Assembly: GCF_014637795.1 (NCBI RefSeq)
Contig: NZ_BMFD01000001.1
Location: 160,518 to 224,517 of the forward strand
Source of the DNA: Belliella aquatica
GTDB lineage: Bacteria > Bacteroidota > Bacteroidia > Cytophagales > Cyclobacteriaceae
Direction of reading: 5' to 3'
Length of the DNA: 64,000 nucleotides
In this document: in pieces, positions 1-8,658 of the stretch
Layout: each line of letters opens with the position of its first letter
Position numbering within the stretch: the stretch's first letter is position 1
Position numbers and translations under genes: made by a program
Notes under the pieces: generated by a model
Database searches by the model: none
Seen by the model: the letters and a program-made list of their open reading frames with translations, nothing else
Told to the model about the DNA's origin: nothing

Positions 1-988
1 TTGGATTTACTTTTCCAGGCATGATGGAAGATCCTGGCTCGTTTTCAGGGATTAAGATTTCTCCGATTCCTGACCTTGGTCCTGAAGAAAGCATTCTGAT
101 ATCATTTGCAATTTTCATCAAGCTTACTGCAAGTTGCTTCAAAGCACCGTGCGATTCAACAATTGCATCATGTGCTGCCAATGCTTCAAATTTATTTGGC
201 GCAGTGACAAGAGGCTGCCCTGAGAACTCAGCGATTTTCTTAGCAACTAATTCTGAATATCCTTTTGGAGTATTCAAGCCAGTTCCAACCGCAGTACCTC
301 CTAATGCTAGTTCAGAAAGGTGGGAAAGCGTGTTCTTCAATGCCCTCAAGCCATGATCAAGCTGTGCCACATAACCGGAAAATTCCTGCCCCAAAGTAAG
401 TGGAGTTGCGTCCATAAAATGTGTTCTACCGATTTTGACCACATTCATAAATTTCTCAGACTTGGCTTTCAGCGTATCCCTCAGCTTCTCAACTCCTGGA
501 ATTGTCGTCTCCACTACCATCTTGTAAGCAGCAATGTGCATGGCAGTTGGGAAAGTATCATTGGACGACTGAGACTTATTCACATCATCATTCGGATGGA
601 TTTTCTTCTTTTCATCCTCTAGCGATCCTCCTAATAAAACATGCGCTCTGTAAGCAATGACTTCATTAGAATTCATATTTGACTGCGTGCCAGAACCAGT
701 TTGCCAGATTACCAATGGAAATTGATCGTCATGCTGACCGGCTAAAATCTCATCACAGACTTTGCCGATGATCTCTGCTTTATCCTGAGCCAAAACACCC
801 AATTCAGCATTCGTAAATGCTGCTGATTTTTTCAAAATGGCAAAGGCCCTGATAATCTCTATCGGCATGCGGTTACGCTCACCTCCAATTTTAAAATTAT
901 TGATCGACCTTTGAGTCTGCGCGCCCCAATATTTGTCAGCAGGAACTTCAACAGGCCCCATGGTGTCTTTTTCTATTCTGATGCTCAT
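1..988 (-). CDS. fumC: Fumarate hydratase class II (C-terminus beyond window)
   Basis: Homotetrameric iron-independent fumarase of the TCA cycle, interconverting fumarate and L-malate in the cytoplasm. I translated the minus strand from the ATG at 988 to the window edge: about 329 codons are present out of roughly 465 usual for the family. Visible family blocks are the [14 protein letters not shown] substrate loop, [14 protein letters not shown], the GRTH catalytic histidine block and, right at the window edge, the fumarase/aspartase signature [11 protein letters not shown]. No frame breaks are seen. Aspartase and argininosuccinate lyase share the superfamily, but the GSGTQSNMN and HPNDDVN blocks favour FumC. 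The 3' end lies outside the window. Confidence 0.95.
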   Translation of the reverse strand, partial: MSIRIEKDTMGPVEVPADKYWGAQTQRSINNFKIGGERNRMPIEIIRAFAILKKSAAFTNAELGVLAQDKAEIIGKVCDEILAGQHDDQFPLVIWQTGSGTQSNMNSNEVIAYRAHVLLGGSLEDEKKKIHPNDDVNKSQSSNDTFPTAMHIAAYKMVVETTIPGVEKLRDTLKAKSEKFMNVVKIGRTHFMDATPLTLGQEFSGYVAQLDHGLRALKNTLSHLSELALGGTAVGTGLNTPKGYSELVAKKIAEFSGQPLVTAPNKFEALAAHDAIVESHGALKQLAVSLMKIANDIRMLSSGPRSGIGEILIPENEPGSSIMPGKVNP

Positions 989-1067
989 TATATTGTTAGA
1001 TTTAAGAGTTTTACTTTTCTGTGTGCTAAATTAAGACCTAGGTCCCACAATCCATATAAATTATTTG

Positions 1068-1553
1068 TTATTCGGTCTTTTTCGTTTCCAAAATTTCATG
1101 AAATACCGCCTGAGACAACTTGATCTTCCTCCTGAAATGGGCCCATGCAAAGCCATAATTGAATAATGCAAAACCAAAAGAAAGGGCTGAATACACATAC
1201 TTTTCTGAGTTTAAACCAAAAAACAAACACAACAAAAGTGATACAACTGTCCAAAAACCTAAAAAGAATGCTGAACTTGGAAATAATGAATAGGAAAGAA
1301 ACAATATGGAACCCATCGGAGTGTCTTCTATTTTTCCTTTTATTAAAGGGAGAAAGCTATCTGCTCTATCAATGACTAATGAAATACTAAAGCTGTTTTC
1401 CTTGATTGTTCCATTGAAAAGATGTGTATTTTGCTTCAAAGCATCATAAGCTAGAAAATTCATGCTTTTTGTAACTTTCCCCAGATTGCGCATCACCTCA
1501 GTTTTGGTTTGGGGAGACACTAAAATTTCGCTTTGGTGGGGGAAAAATGGCAT
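1068..1553 (-). CDS. Small membrane protein, function unknown
   Basis: I do not recognise this family. The product is about 161 residues when started at the ATG at 1553; a TTG eight codons upstream is possible but less likely. The N-terminal ~95 residues are soluble and mixed alpha/beta. Two adjacent hydrophobic stretches follow (around residues 90-110 and 112-132, rich in Phe and Leu), then a basic amphipathic C-terminus. This layout resembles small Bacteroidota membrane proteins with a cytosolic domain before a helical hairpin. It stands alone between fumC (79 bases away, same strand) and the divergent DUF2867 gene. It may be co-transcribed with fumC or not; no terminator is obvious between them. 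Confidence 0.6.
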   Translation of the reverse strand: MPFFPHQSEILVSPQTKTEVMRNLGKVTKSMNFLAYDALKQNTHLFNGTIKENSFSISLVIDRADSFLPLIKGKIEDTPMGSILFLSYSLFPSSAFFLGFWTVVSLLLCLFFGLNSEKYVYSALSFGFALFNYGFAWAHFRRKIKLSQAVFHEILETKKTE

Positions 1554-1610
1554 AAGTTCTAAACTTCGTTGTATCAAAATTAGTTTTTAGAATTCATAAA
1601 ATGAAGAAGT

Positions 1611-2069
1611 ATGCCGTCAAACCAAAGAGAGACTTTAACTGAAGAATGGAAAGAATCTGTCAAGGGGAGGGAGAATCAGGTTTGGGAAAATATTTGTGAT
1701 ATAGGTGGTGATAGGGGATGGTATTTTGGAACATCTCTTTGGAAAATAAGAGGATTAATAGATCGTGTTTTTGGAGGAGTTGGCTATCGAAAAGGAAGAC
1801 CGGCTGGAATTCTTAAAGCTGGTGATCAGGTAGATTTCTGGAGAGTAATCCATGTGGATAACTCTAAAAAAACCCTGAAAATGGAAGCTGAAATGAAGTT
1901 GCCAGGCAAAGTGTGGATAACTTTTGAAATCAAAGGAAGTCAGTTTTTACAAAAAGTAGAATTTCAGCCCTATGCATACTATGGACGTATTTATTGGATT
2001 TTGGTAAAACCTCTACACTATCTGATGTTCAACGGGATGTTTCGCTCCATCATCAAATACAAAAGGTGA
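1611..2069 (+). CDS. DUF2867 domain protein (stand-alone)
   Basis: The 152-residue product matches the DUF2867 family of the SRPBCC/START-like fold by its landmarks: GGDRGWYFG and LWKIRGLIDR near residues 33-50, GGVGYRKGR around 55-63, VDFWRV around 74-79 and AEMKLPGKVW around 93-102. In many bacteria this domain is the C-terminal part of a two-domain protein with an NmrA/SDR-type Rossmann fold in front. Here only DUF2867 is present: an in-frame TGA lies at 1602, immediately upstream of the ATG, so no N-terminal domain can be fused. It overlaps the hairpin shared with the convergent ridA gene. The biochemical role is unknown; a hydrophobic-ligand cavity is expected from the fold. Confidence 0.75.
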   Translation: MPSNQRETLTEEWKESVKGRENQVWENICDIGGDRGWYFGTSLWKIRGLIDRVFGGVGYRKGRPAGILKAGDQVDFWRVIHVDNSKKTLKMEAEMKLPGKVWITFEIKGSQFLQKVEFQPYAYYGRIYWILVKPLHYLMFNGMFRSIIKYKR

Positions 2070-2091
2070 CTCAACGAGCCACCTTTTGTAT
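2057..2091. terminator. Bidirectional terminator between DUF2867 gene and ridA
   Basis: A 16-base arm (starting ATACAAAAGGTG) pairs with its complement (ending CACCTTTTGTAT) across a 3-base AAC loop, with one A/C mismatch. T-rich tracts follow on the plus strand, and A tracts precede it. The stop codon of the upstream gene (2067-2069) lies inside the left arm, and the convergent ridA stop (2093-2095) starts just after the right arm, so the hairpin serves both genes. Confidence 0.8.
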
Positions 2092-2092
2092 T

Positions 2093-2473
2093 TTATTTAA
2101 CTGCAATGCAGGAGATTTCCACATTGACATCTTTGGGGAGTCTACTGACTTCCACAGTTTCTCTTGCAGGCGGGTTAACTTTGAAATATTGGCCATATGC
2201 ATCGTTGATTGTAGCAAACTGACCCATGTCTTTGATAAAGATGGTGCACTTCGCTACATTATCGAATCCATATCCAGCTTGCCTCAGGACAGCTTCTAAG
2301 TTTTTCATCACAGCGTGAGTTTCTTCAGTGATATTTTCGTTGATCAAGTCGCCTGATTCTGCATCAAGCGCAATTTGTCCAGAAATATAAAGTGTATTCC
2401 CAGCTTTCACTGCCTGACTATACGGCCCAATCGGTGCAGGCGCTTCTGATGTATAAATGATTTCTTTTTCCAT
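2093..2473 (-). CDS. ridA: RidA family reactive enamine/imine deaminase
   Basis: A 126-residue member of the RidA (YjgF/YER057c/UK114) family, a trimeric cytosolic enzyme that hydrolyses reactive 2-aminoacrylate and related imines released by PLP enzymes. Characteristic features are the start EIIYTSEAPAPIGPYSQAV, the LYISGQIALD strand, an Arg in the VNPPARETVEV stretch that binds the substrate carboxylate, and a C-terminal VEISCIAV strand. I start at the ATG at 2473 because the RidA homology begins right there; the GTG at 2494 would add seven unrelated residues. It is convergent with the DUF2867 gene. Nearby upstream DNA carries repeat sequence of the CACAGAT type. Confidence 0.93.
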   Translation of the reverse strand: MEKEIIYTSEAPAPIGPYSQAVKAGNTLYISGQIALDAESGDLINENITEETHAVMKNLEAVLRQAGYGFDNVAKCTIFIKDMGQFATINDAYGQYFKVNPPARETVEVSRLPKDVNVEISCIAVK

Positions 2474-2520
2474 ATTTTCTCTCGCAGATTCCACGGATTT
2501 CGCAGATTTTTAATTTTTTA

Positions 2521-2546
2521 TCACAGATAAACACGAATGAACACGG
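2521..2546. repeat. Left arm of CACAGATAAACAC inverted repeat around the GxxExxY gene
   Basis: The arm reads TCACAGATAAACAC then GAATGAACACGG, continuing into TTTTT. Its reverse complement recurs at 3066-3097 on the other side of the GxxExxY gene and again at 53.4-53.6 kb. Related CGCAGATT and CACGGATT words are visible just to the left at 2484-2512. Confidence 0.7.
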
Positions 2547-2565
2547 TTTTTCTGGATAAATCATA

Positions 2566-2931
2566 TTAATTGATAACTCTTTTTATTTCAACTTTTGGTT
2601 TGGCAAAGTTAATCAATAGGCCAAGTGTTTTATTACTTGCTTTAAGATAATTTAAAAGTTGTGCAAAATGAATGGACTCAATCTCTTTGACAGTTTTTAA
2701 TTCTACAATGACCTTGTTTTCAACAAGGATATCAGCAAAATATTCACCCACAAGTTCATTTCGATAATAAACCGGCAACATTTTTTGACTTTCTATTGAC
2801 AGTCCTTGATGAATTAGCTCAACAATCAAGGCATTATGATAAACCTTTTCTAAAAAACCGCATCCAAGTCTATTAGAGACTTCAAATGCGGCTCCAACAA
2901 TTATCTTAGAAATCTGATTTAAATCATTCAT
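2566..2931 (-). CDS. GxxExxY protein (PD-(D/E)XK-like)
   Basis: A 121-residue protein of the GxxExxY family, named for the motif seen here as GFLEKVY (residues about 25-31). The second half carries a nuclease-like core: GEYFADILVENKVIVELKTV, with a candidate Asp then E-x-K arranged as in PD-(D/E)XK phosphodiesterases, followed by the QLLNYLKA helix and the GLLINF strand typical of the family. The function is not established; a role as a small nuclease or nucleic-acid binder is inference from the fold. The gene is isolated between ridA and the polysaccharide operon and is flanked by inverted 25-30 bp arms, suggesting that it moves or is maintained as a cassette. Confidence 0.85.
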   Translation of the reverse strand: MNDLNQISKIIVGAAFEVSNRLGCGFLEKVYHNALIVELIHQGLSIESQKMLPVYYRNELVGEYFADILVENKVIVELKTVKEIESIHFAQLLNYLKASNKTLGLLINFAKPKVEIKRVIN

Positions 2932-3065
2932 GCTTTCAGTTTTCTCTTAAACTAATTAGAAAATTTCTTTTTAATAAATCTTAAACGTTTAAATTTATTC
3001 TTCTTTCAATTTGTTGCTATTTTGAATTTTCACTATTGAAGATAATATAAGATGAAAATAAAAAT

Positions 3066-3097
3066 CTATCTGTGTTTTCAGTGTTTATCTGTGGTTC
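3066..3097. repeat. Right (inverted) arm of the CACAGATAAACAC repeat
   Basis: Read on the minus strand, the arm gives AACCACAGATAAACAC then TGAAAACACAGAT, matching the left arm at 2521-2546 over its core. It runs up to the stop codon of the DUF1972 glycosyltransferase at 3096-3098, so the repeat boundary coincides with the gene end. Confidence 0.7.
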
Positions 3098-4229
3098 ACC
3101 TCATTTTAGCTAGGGTAAAAAATACCTCCAAATATTGATCGGTGACATGGTCCCAGTTGTATTTCTGGGTGAGGCCGGAGCGGGAGGTTTCTCTTAGATG
3201 CTTCATCTCTTCTGGAGAATTTTCAGACTTATCCACAATTTCTCTCACCGAATTGCTGCTTTTCTCAAAATACCAGCCATGTTTCCCGTTTTGTAGCATC
3301 TCTTGATTGAATACAGTATTCAATGCTAAAATAGCACAACCATAACCTAAAGCTTTCAACATGGCCGGGTTTGTACCTCCATATTCATGGCCGTGGAAGT
3401 AACCATAACAATTATGATATAGTGCTTTCAACTCCTCAGGATCAGTTACATAACCAGTGAATATTAAGCGGTTATCTTGAATATTCCGTAAGTTATCCAC
3501 ATAATCATCCTGATAAGGAACATCTCCCACGATAACCAACTTCTTTTTTGAACTTGATTTGGCAAATCCCTCAATGATGATATCCGCATTGTTGTCAGGA
3601 ACTAATCTACCTACGATAAGAAAATAGCCCTCTTTTTCTAAATTCCATTGTTTGATTTTGGTCGCATCAGAACTTAAGGCGGGGTTAGCCCCATAAGCAA
3701 TCACCTTCGATTTGGCTCCAAATAACTCTTGATAAATGCGCTGCATTTCATCAGAATCATTGATGATCTGATCGTAGAATTTCGTCGCCATTTTTGATGC
3801 CCAAAAGAAATATTTTGATCCTAAGCCTTTCCATTTTGGTCTCAACCATTCCAAACCATCAACATTAATGGCTGTTGGCTTTCCGGAAATTTTGGAGATC
3901 AATCCAAAAGGACCATTGCCTGAGTTGACAACAAAAATCACATCTACATCTGAAAAACAAGCATGTAGCATGGAAACAAAAGAATGCGTCAGCTGCGTTA
4001 AGCTTTTCTTTTCGATGGCAGGTGTATACACCAATTTTATTCCATTGACATAAGGTGGTCTTTCTTTAAAAAGTGCTCTGTGACAATATACGGTAACTTC
4101 AACACCTTTCTTTTGAAGTCTTTCCCCAAGTTCCTTTACCAAAGTATCATAGCCACCATAAACATAAGGATAACCCTTTGCGCCTAGGATCGCTACTTTT
4201 AATTTCTTGCTGGGAGTCGAGTAAGACAT
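3096..4229 (-). CDS. DUF1972-type GT4 glycosyltransferase
   Basis: A 377-residue GT-B fold glycosyltransferase. The N-terminus VAILGAKGYPYVYGGYDTL (residues about 12-30) is the DUF1972 signature, found in capsule and O-antigen rhamnosyl- or related transferases of the WchF/Cps2T kind. The C-terminal half is a GT4 nucleotide-sugar domain with the FLIVGRLVPDNN motif (around residue 205) and a glycine-rich EYGGTNPAMLKALGYG stretch around 282-297. It is probably a cytosolic, membrane-associated enzyme adding a sugar to the lipid-linked repeat unit. It is the last gene of the locus, 12 bases after the half-GT gene. The acceptor and donor sugars cannot be told from sequence. Confidence 0.88.
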   Translation of the reverse strand: MSYSTPSKKLKVAILGAKGYPYVYGGYDTLVKELGERLQKKGVEVTVYCHRALFKERPPYVNGIKLVYTPAIEKKSLTQLTHSFVSMLHACFSDVDVIFVVNSGNGPFGLISKISGKPTAINVDGLEWLRPKWKGLGSKYFFWASKMATKFYDQIINDSDEMQRIYQELFGAKSKVIAYGANPALSSDATKIKQWNLEKEGYFLIVGRLVPDNNADIIIEGFAKSSSKKKLVIVGDVPYQDDYVDNLRNIQDNRLIFTGYVTDPEELKALYHNCYGYFHGHEYGGTNPAMLKALGYGCAILALNTVFNQEMLQNGKHGWYFEKSSNSVREIVDKSENSPEEMKHLRETSRSGLTQKYNWDHVTDQYLEVFFTLAKMR

Positions 4230-4241
4230 TTCTTTCCTTTC

Positions 4242-4844
4242 TTAGATGCCAAAATGTTGAATAACTCTTTCCTGACCTGATTTGCCCATTTGTTTGGCTA
4301 AAGACTTGTCATTGATAATGATGCTAATTTTCTCTATCGTATTTTCCAAATCGCCATTAGTGACCAAAAAGCCTGTTTCATTCTCTACTACAATCATTTC
4401 TGCGGTTTCACATTTTGTACTTATCACAGGCAATCCCGTGGCCATCGCTTTTAACAGTACTGTTGAAGGGTCAACAACGGCTTCTGGTAATAAAAAAAGA
4501 TTAGAAGCCTTTAGCGCATCAGGAATATCCTTCTTCATTTTTATAAAATCTAGCTTTCCTCTAAGTCCAAGCTCCGCTTTCTTTGATTTCAATTTTAATT
4601 CAAAGGCGGAATCTACTTCATCACTGACAATCAAAAAATGTGTGTTTGGGAAAATTTCAGATACTCGTTTAGCAATTTCCAAAAAGAAAAAATGACCAAA
4701 CCCAGCTTTTAACGGTGCCATCATCGTCAATATTTCTTTGTCAGGCGGCAACTGTAAATAGTATCTAGCATCAAGTTCCGGTTCTATAAAAGGGTGGTAA
4801 TCTATTTTAAATTGTTTGCTTTGGGTAGTTTGGTCTTTTTCCAT
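4242..4844 (-). CDS. Half-length glycosyltransferase (GT4 C-terminal domain only)
   Basis: The 200-residue product aligns only with the C-terminal nucleotide-sugar domain of GT4 enzymes: DKEILTMMAPLKAGFGH (start of the Rossmann domain), NTHFLIVSD, a KKDIPDALKASNLFLLP stretch and ATGLPVISTKCETAEMI. The N-terminal acceptor domain (about 180 residues) is absent. In canonical GT4 enzymes the region before AMA carries an E-x7-E type pair ending in LLEAMA; here it reads LLKAMA, so the second Glu is Lys (K132). Either it is a decayed gene or a subunit that needs a partner, as in split glycosyltransferases. It lies in-line with the operon, 54 bases after the preceding GT4 gene and 12 bases before the next, with an intact frame. 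Confidence 0.75.
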   Translation of the reverse strand: MEKDQTTQSKQFKIDYHPFIEPELDARYYLQLPPDKEILTMMAPLKAGFGHFFFLEIAKRVSEIFPNTHFLIVSDEVDSAFELKLKSKKAELGLRGKLDFIKMKKDIPDALKASNLFLLPEAVVDPSTVLLKAMATGLPVISTKCETAEMIVVENETGFLVTNGDLENTIEKISIIINDKSLAKQMGKSGQERVIQHFGI

Positions 4845-4898
4845 TTATTCTATGAAGTGGCGATTAGTGGTTGTTAAATATAGTGGTCTTTATTCAAT

Positions 4899-6062
4899 TC
4901 ATTTAGAAACTAATGATGTTACTTCCTCTGAGAAGCTCTTCAAATAAGCTTCTATAGAAAAATATTCCTTGATTCTCTTTTGCCCCGCAATACCCATTTT
5001 TATTCTTTTCTCTTTTTTCTCTATCAAATCTTGCATGATATTAGCAGCCCGATTCGCATTGTCATGAGGAATCAAATAGCCCGTTTCGCCATTGATCACC
5101 ATCTCCCGCGCTCCACCATGATCAGTAGCGATCACCGGTTTACCAGAAGCCATTGCTTCCAATACAGTTGTGGGCAATGGATCTGGAAGAATAGAAGGGA
5201 GAACAAAAATATCCAATGTATTCAAAATCTCAGGAATATCTTTCCTGTAGCCCAAGTAGCTGATTTTTTCTTTGATCCCTGATTTACTTATTGTTTCATT
5301 CAATTCATCAATAAAGTGTTCCGTTCCAGGAAAAGCATCTCCTACAATCACAAAATGTAAATGATCAAAGTTTCTCGAAAGCAGTTGCGCAATTTCTATA
5401 AAGTAGTTCTGCCCTTTCCAGTGATTTACACGTGCGATCATTCCTATAACTATTGTACCTGGGATAACCTCAGGCAATTCATCTAAGATGTCATCACGAA
5501 CCTGTTGATAGTATTGAAAATCAATCCCATTGTACAATAGTGTGATTTTCTCTGACACAATCTGATCAATCCAATTGTCTTTGACAGCTTGCGAGACAAC
5601 AATAACCTTGTTCGAATTTTTATTGATAATCTTACCTAAAAACATTCTCAACCAATTTGGTGATTGGATGATTTCATGAAGATGGGTAATGTGTGGAATA
5701 TGGTTTTGTTTAGCAACCCAACCACCAACCAAAACAGCTGAAGTGTTGGAGTAAATCAGATCGATTTTTCTCTCCTTAACCAATGTGGATAAGTACCGTT
5801 TTGCAGCTGAAATTGTCTTAATTCTGTTGATCAGGCCAGATAAGTGGAAATACTTTCTTCGAAGAATTCCTAATTTTTGAATATGGACCTCCGTATCAAG
5901 CTTTTGAATAGCATGTACCAACGGCCCTTCTTCCGAAAGCACCACTATAGGCTGAAAGCCCTTATTTTTGAGCGAAGTAATAGACAGCAGAAACATTTTG
6001 CTAGCACCATAGAGATCTGAAGAACTATGAAGCATCAATATCCTTTGATTTCCTTCTTTCAT
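4899..6062 (-). CDS. GT4 family glycosyltransferase
   Basis: A complete 387-residue GT-B glycosyltransferase. The N-terminal domain starts [18 protein letters not shown] (residues about 8-25), typical of surface-polysaccharide GT4 enzymes with a glycine-rich acceptor loop. The C-terminal domain has [13 protein letters not shown] (around 208-220), [23 protein letters not shown] and [18 protein letters not shown], the usual donor-binding elements with the LEAMA glutamate intact. Four bases separate it from the upstream methyltransferase gene. The specific sugar cannot be deduced. The adjacent half-GT shares the second domain type, but no obvious recent duplication is seen by eye. Confidence 0.9.
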   Translation of the reverse strand: MKEGNQRILMLHSSSDLYGASKMFLLSITSLKNKGFQPIVVLSEEGPLVHAIQKLDTEVHIQKLGILRRKYFHLSGLINRIKTISAAKRYLSTLVKERKIDLIYSNTSAVLVGGWVAKQNHIPHITHLHEIIQSPNWLRMFLGKIINKNSNKVIVVSQAVKDNWIDQIVSEKITLLYNGIDFQYYQQVRDDILDELPEVIPGTIVIGMIARVNHWKGQNYFIEIAQLLSRNFDHLHFVIVGDAFPGTEHFIDELNETISKSGIKEKISYLGYRKDIPEILNTLDIFVLPSILPDPLPTTVLEAMASGKPVIATDHGGAREMVINGETGYLIPHDNANRAANIMQDLIEKKEKRIKMGIAGQKRIKEYFSIEAYLKSFSEEVTSLVSK

Positions 6063-6066
6063 GGAT

Positions 6067-6825
6067 CTAATATTCTCTTCTGATCATATAAAAACTGCCT
6101 AAAATACCACCATGATTCGTTTTTACTTCTTTAACATCACTTGAATATTTAGCAAAAAGACTTTTGAGTAAATCGGTATTGTATAGATTCATTTGCATTA
6201 CTGGCTCAAATGTAAACTCTCTATTTTTGACTGAAGAATATAAAAAGTTGTATGCTGGTACTTTTGTTCTCAAATAAAAGTTCAGATAGGATCTTGTTGG
6301 CAATTCATGACTATGAGTAACCTGTATATGCGCAATTCCACCAATTTTCACCTTATCCAATAGCTGCTGAAGTAAAGCAAGCCCTCGATCGACTTCAATA
6401 TGCTGTAAGACGATATAAGAATTTACAAAATCAAAAGAAGGGAGCTCTGGAAGGTTTTTTCCATCATACACTTGAAATCTTACATTTTCTCTTTCAAATG
6501 TAAGGGCATGTTCTTTAGCCTTTTCAATAATTTCTGGAGAAATGTCCAAGCCGACGACTTCCTTGCGAGTCACTCTCGAAAAAGGTATAGCCAATCGTCC
6601 AACTCCACAACCAAAATCCAGAATAGAAGCTTGCTCCAAAGAAATAGAAAATGCTTGTTCAATTCTCTCAGCAGTTTCTTTTACATACGCTTCTCCTGTT
6701 TCAAAAAATTCATTCAATCCATCTTCTGTAATGTTTTCTGTTTTGTATTTTTCATCTGAAAGTACGCCAAAGTAAGGGTCTGTTTTCCCAAATTTCTTCC
6801 AATTATCTAAAGAATCACGCTTCAT
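6067..6825 (-). CDS. Class I SAM-dependent methyltransferase
   Basis: A 252-residue Rossmann-fold methyltransferase. Motif I is [15 protein letters not shown] (residues about 66-80); the acidic residue ending strand 2 is in VVGLDIS; the post-motif is [16 protein letters not shown], with the LQHI helix usual in sugar or small-molecule methyltransferases of the Methyltransf_11/25 group. Its position between an acetyltransferase (4-base ATGA-type overlap at 6822-6825) and a glycosyltransferase suggests that it O- or N-methylates a sugar of the repeat unit; this is inference. There is no transmembrane segment. Confidence 0.85.
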   Translation of the reverse strand: MKRDSLDNWKKFGKTDPYFGVLSDEKYKTENITEDGLNEFFETGEAYVKETAERIEQAFSISLEQASILDFGCGVGRLAIPFSRVTRKEVVGLDISPEIIEKAKEHALTFERENVRFQVYDGKNLPELPSFDFVNSYIVLQHIEVDRGLALLQQLLDKVKIGGIAHIQVTHSHELPTRSYLNFYLRTKVPAYNFLYSSVKNREFTFEPVMQMNLYNTDLLKSLFAKYSSDVKEVKTNHGGILGSFYMIRREY

Positions 6826-7529
6826 TTTAATCTAGATTTAATAATTTTTGCGGGATTTCCTCCAACAATGCTGAATGGTGGAACATCCTTCGTTACCACG
6901 GACCCTGCTGCTACAATAGAACCTTTTCCCACCGTAACTCCGGCAAGTATAATAGAATTCGCTGCTATCCAACAATCATCCTCTATTTTCACAAAAGATC
7001 GTGTAACACCTTGCTCTATCATGGACTTATCCACATCCTCAAAATTATGATTTTCAGAATAAATACTGACTCTAGGAGACATCATTACGTTATCCCCAAT
7101 TTCGATATGCCCTGAACAACCAATGTAGCTGTACGGACCAATACTGCTGTTATTCCCAACTTTTAGACCAACACCAGCTTCACCACCATACAAATTTGTA
7201 GGTCGGATAATTGCATAGCTGCCTACAGTCACTTTGTCTCCAAAAATTAAGCCTTTTTGCGAAAGTCCATTGATTTCGCAATGGTCTTGTGCGATAAAAT
7301 TTCGTCCCACTTCAATATACTGGGCTTGCCTTAATGTCACACCTTTCCCTACTAAAAAAACACCTTTCACTGACTTTAATCTCCATCTATACCATGTACC
7401 TCGGATCAGCCAAATACTCATTCGAAAAAACACTCCCAATGTGGATAAACTATCCCAATCATCACCAAACCTTTCGCTTAGGTCAATTCCAGTGATTTTT
7501 GAAATACTTTTCCCTAGGAAATTACTCAT
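6822..7529 (-). CDS. Hexapeptide-repeat acyltransferase (WcaF/NodL-like)
   Basis: A 235-residue left-handed beta-helix acetyltransferase. Hexapeptide-like repeats begin near residue 75 and run to the end; typical segments are [32 protein letters not shown] and [20 protein letters not shown], closing with [17 protein letters not shown], the standard ending of CoA-dependent O-acetyltransferases. The SENHNF histidine is in the position of the catalytic base. It probably acetylates a sugar in the polysaccharide. The gene overlaps the downstream methyltransferase by 4 bases and the upstream GT4 by 8 bases, so translation is likely coupled. Confidence 0.9.
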   Translation of the reverse strand: MSNFLGKSISKITGIDLSERFGDDWDSLSTLGVFFRMSIWLIRGTWYRWRLKSVKGVFLVGKGVTLRQAQYIEVGRNFIAQDHCEINGLSQKGLIFGDKVTVGSYAIIRPTNLYGGEAGVGLKVGNNSSIGPYSYIGCSGHIEIGDNVMMSPRVSIYSENHNFEDVDKSMIEQGVTRSFVKIEDDCWIAANSIILAGVTVGKGSIVAAGSVVTKDVPPFSIVGGNPAKIIKSRLK

Positions 7530-8658
7530 TTAAAATATCGTTGAAAGTTTGGTTCAAAGATAAGAAAAACTTCTTCGTTGTAAATTTCTTTAACCTCATA
7601 ATCCCTTTCTTTCCTAAACTTTCTCTCAAATGCTCATCTTCAATTAATTTGATCATGTTAATGAGCAGATTTTCAGAAGTATTTTCTTCCAAAATTAATG
7701 CAGCATCTCCAGCTACTTCCTTCAGTGCACCTTGATTGGAGACAATTACAGGCAAACCAAATGAAAACGCTTCCAAAACAGGCAAACCAAACCCTTCATT
7801 AGAGGAAGGGAAAATGTAAGCTAGTGCATGTTGAAAATAGATGCGCAACTGTCCTTGGCTGACATAGCCTGGGAAAATAACGTGCTCTTCTAGCTTGTAC
7901 TTTTTCACTAAAGCGATCAGGTTATCATAATCATCAAGAGACTCTCTTGGGCCTCTTTGTCCTACAAGATAAAGTTTGAAATCTGCATACTCAGGAATGT
8001 GGATAAGTTCTGAAAATGCTTTGATCAACATGCTAAGATTCTTCCTTTTCTCTAGGACACCCACATGTAAAAAATACCTTTCCGGCAATTTTGAAATAGG
8101 TTTTAATGGGTTATCCACAGTATTACCTAAGGCAGAAGATGGATAGGCAACATCGATTCTTAGATCCCTGAATTCATTCATGTTTCGGAGACGACTCTTA
8201 GAAAATTCTGTAATTGTCAACACAGAAGCATTTTTTTGGAGACCTTTTTTGAGGAAATATAAAAAGTATTTTAGCCATGATTTTTGATAATGTTCAGGAT
8301 TGTCCCAAAAGAAAGTATCATGGATGACAGACACTTTTTTACCTCTTCCCCACATTGGACTTAGAATATCAGGACTGAAAATAAGATCTGCTTGATGCCA
8401 GAAGGAAAGCAAAGGAAGAATAAGCTGCTTCCTAAAAAGGTATAACAATTGAAAAAGAAGATTTTTCCATTTTGGAGTTTTTCCTCTGAAAAAAGTGCTT
8501 TGACTTACACTTTCAAAATCAGGACTGATAATATACTCAAGCTCTGAATTGGTATTTTTCTTAACTTCTTCACAAATAGAAAGGATGTAAGTTTTTATGC
8601 CCGTTTGGGCTACATGTAGGTAGTACACATCTATCAATACTCTTTTCCTAGGCTTCAT
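7522..8658 (-). CDS. GT4 family glycosyltransferase (mannosyltransferase-like)
   Basis: A 378-residue GT-B enzyme. N-terminal [20 protein letters not shown] is the glycine-poor form of the acceptor loop found in WbaZ/mannosyltransferase-like GT4 proteins. The C-terminal domain contains [21 protein letters not shown] (around 192-212), the donor-site Arg-Lys pair, [31 protein letters not shown] with the E-x7-E glutamates, and [20 protein letters not shown]. It overlaps the wzy-like gene by 11 bases and the acetyltransferase by 8. Mannose specificity is only a family-based guess. Confidence 0.9.
   Translation of the reverse strand: MKPRKRVLIDVYYLHVAQTGIKTYILSICEEVKKNTNSELEYIISPDFESVSQSTFFRGKTPKWKNLLFQLLYLFRKQLILPLLSFWHQADLIFSPDILSPMWGRGKKVSVIHDTFFWDNPEHYQKSWLKYFLYFLKKGLQKNASVLTITEFSKSRLRNMNEFRDLRIDVAYPSSALGNTVDNPLKPISKLPERYFLHVGVLEKRKNLSMLIKAFSELIHIPEYADFKLYLVGQRGPRESLDDYDNLIALVKKYKLEEHVIFPGYVSQGQLRIYFQHALAYIFPSSNEGFGLPVLEAFSFGLPVIVSNQGALKEVAGDAALILEENTSENLLINMIKLIEDEHLRESLGKKGIMRLKKFTTKKFFLSLNQTFNDILNE

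Noticed and set aside
21-622. Two plus-strand ORFs opposite fumC
   Set aside because: They overlap the clear fumarase coding sequence on the other strand and show no family features.
2474-2494. GTG-start extension of ridA
   Set aside because: The seven extra residues come from CGCAGATT-like repeat DNA, and RidA homology starts at the internal ATG.
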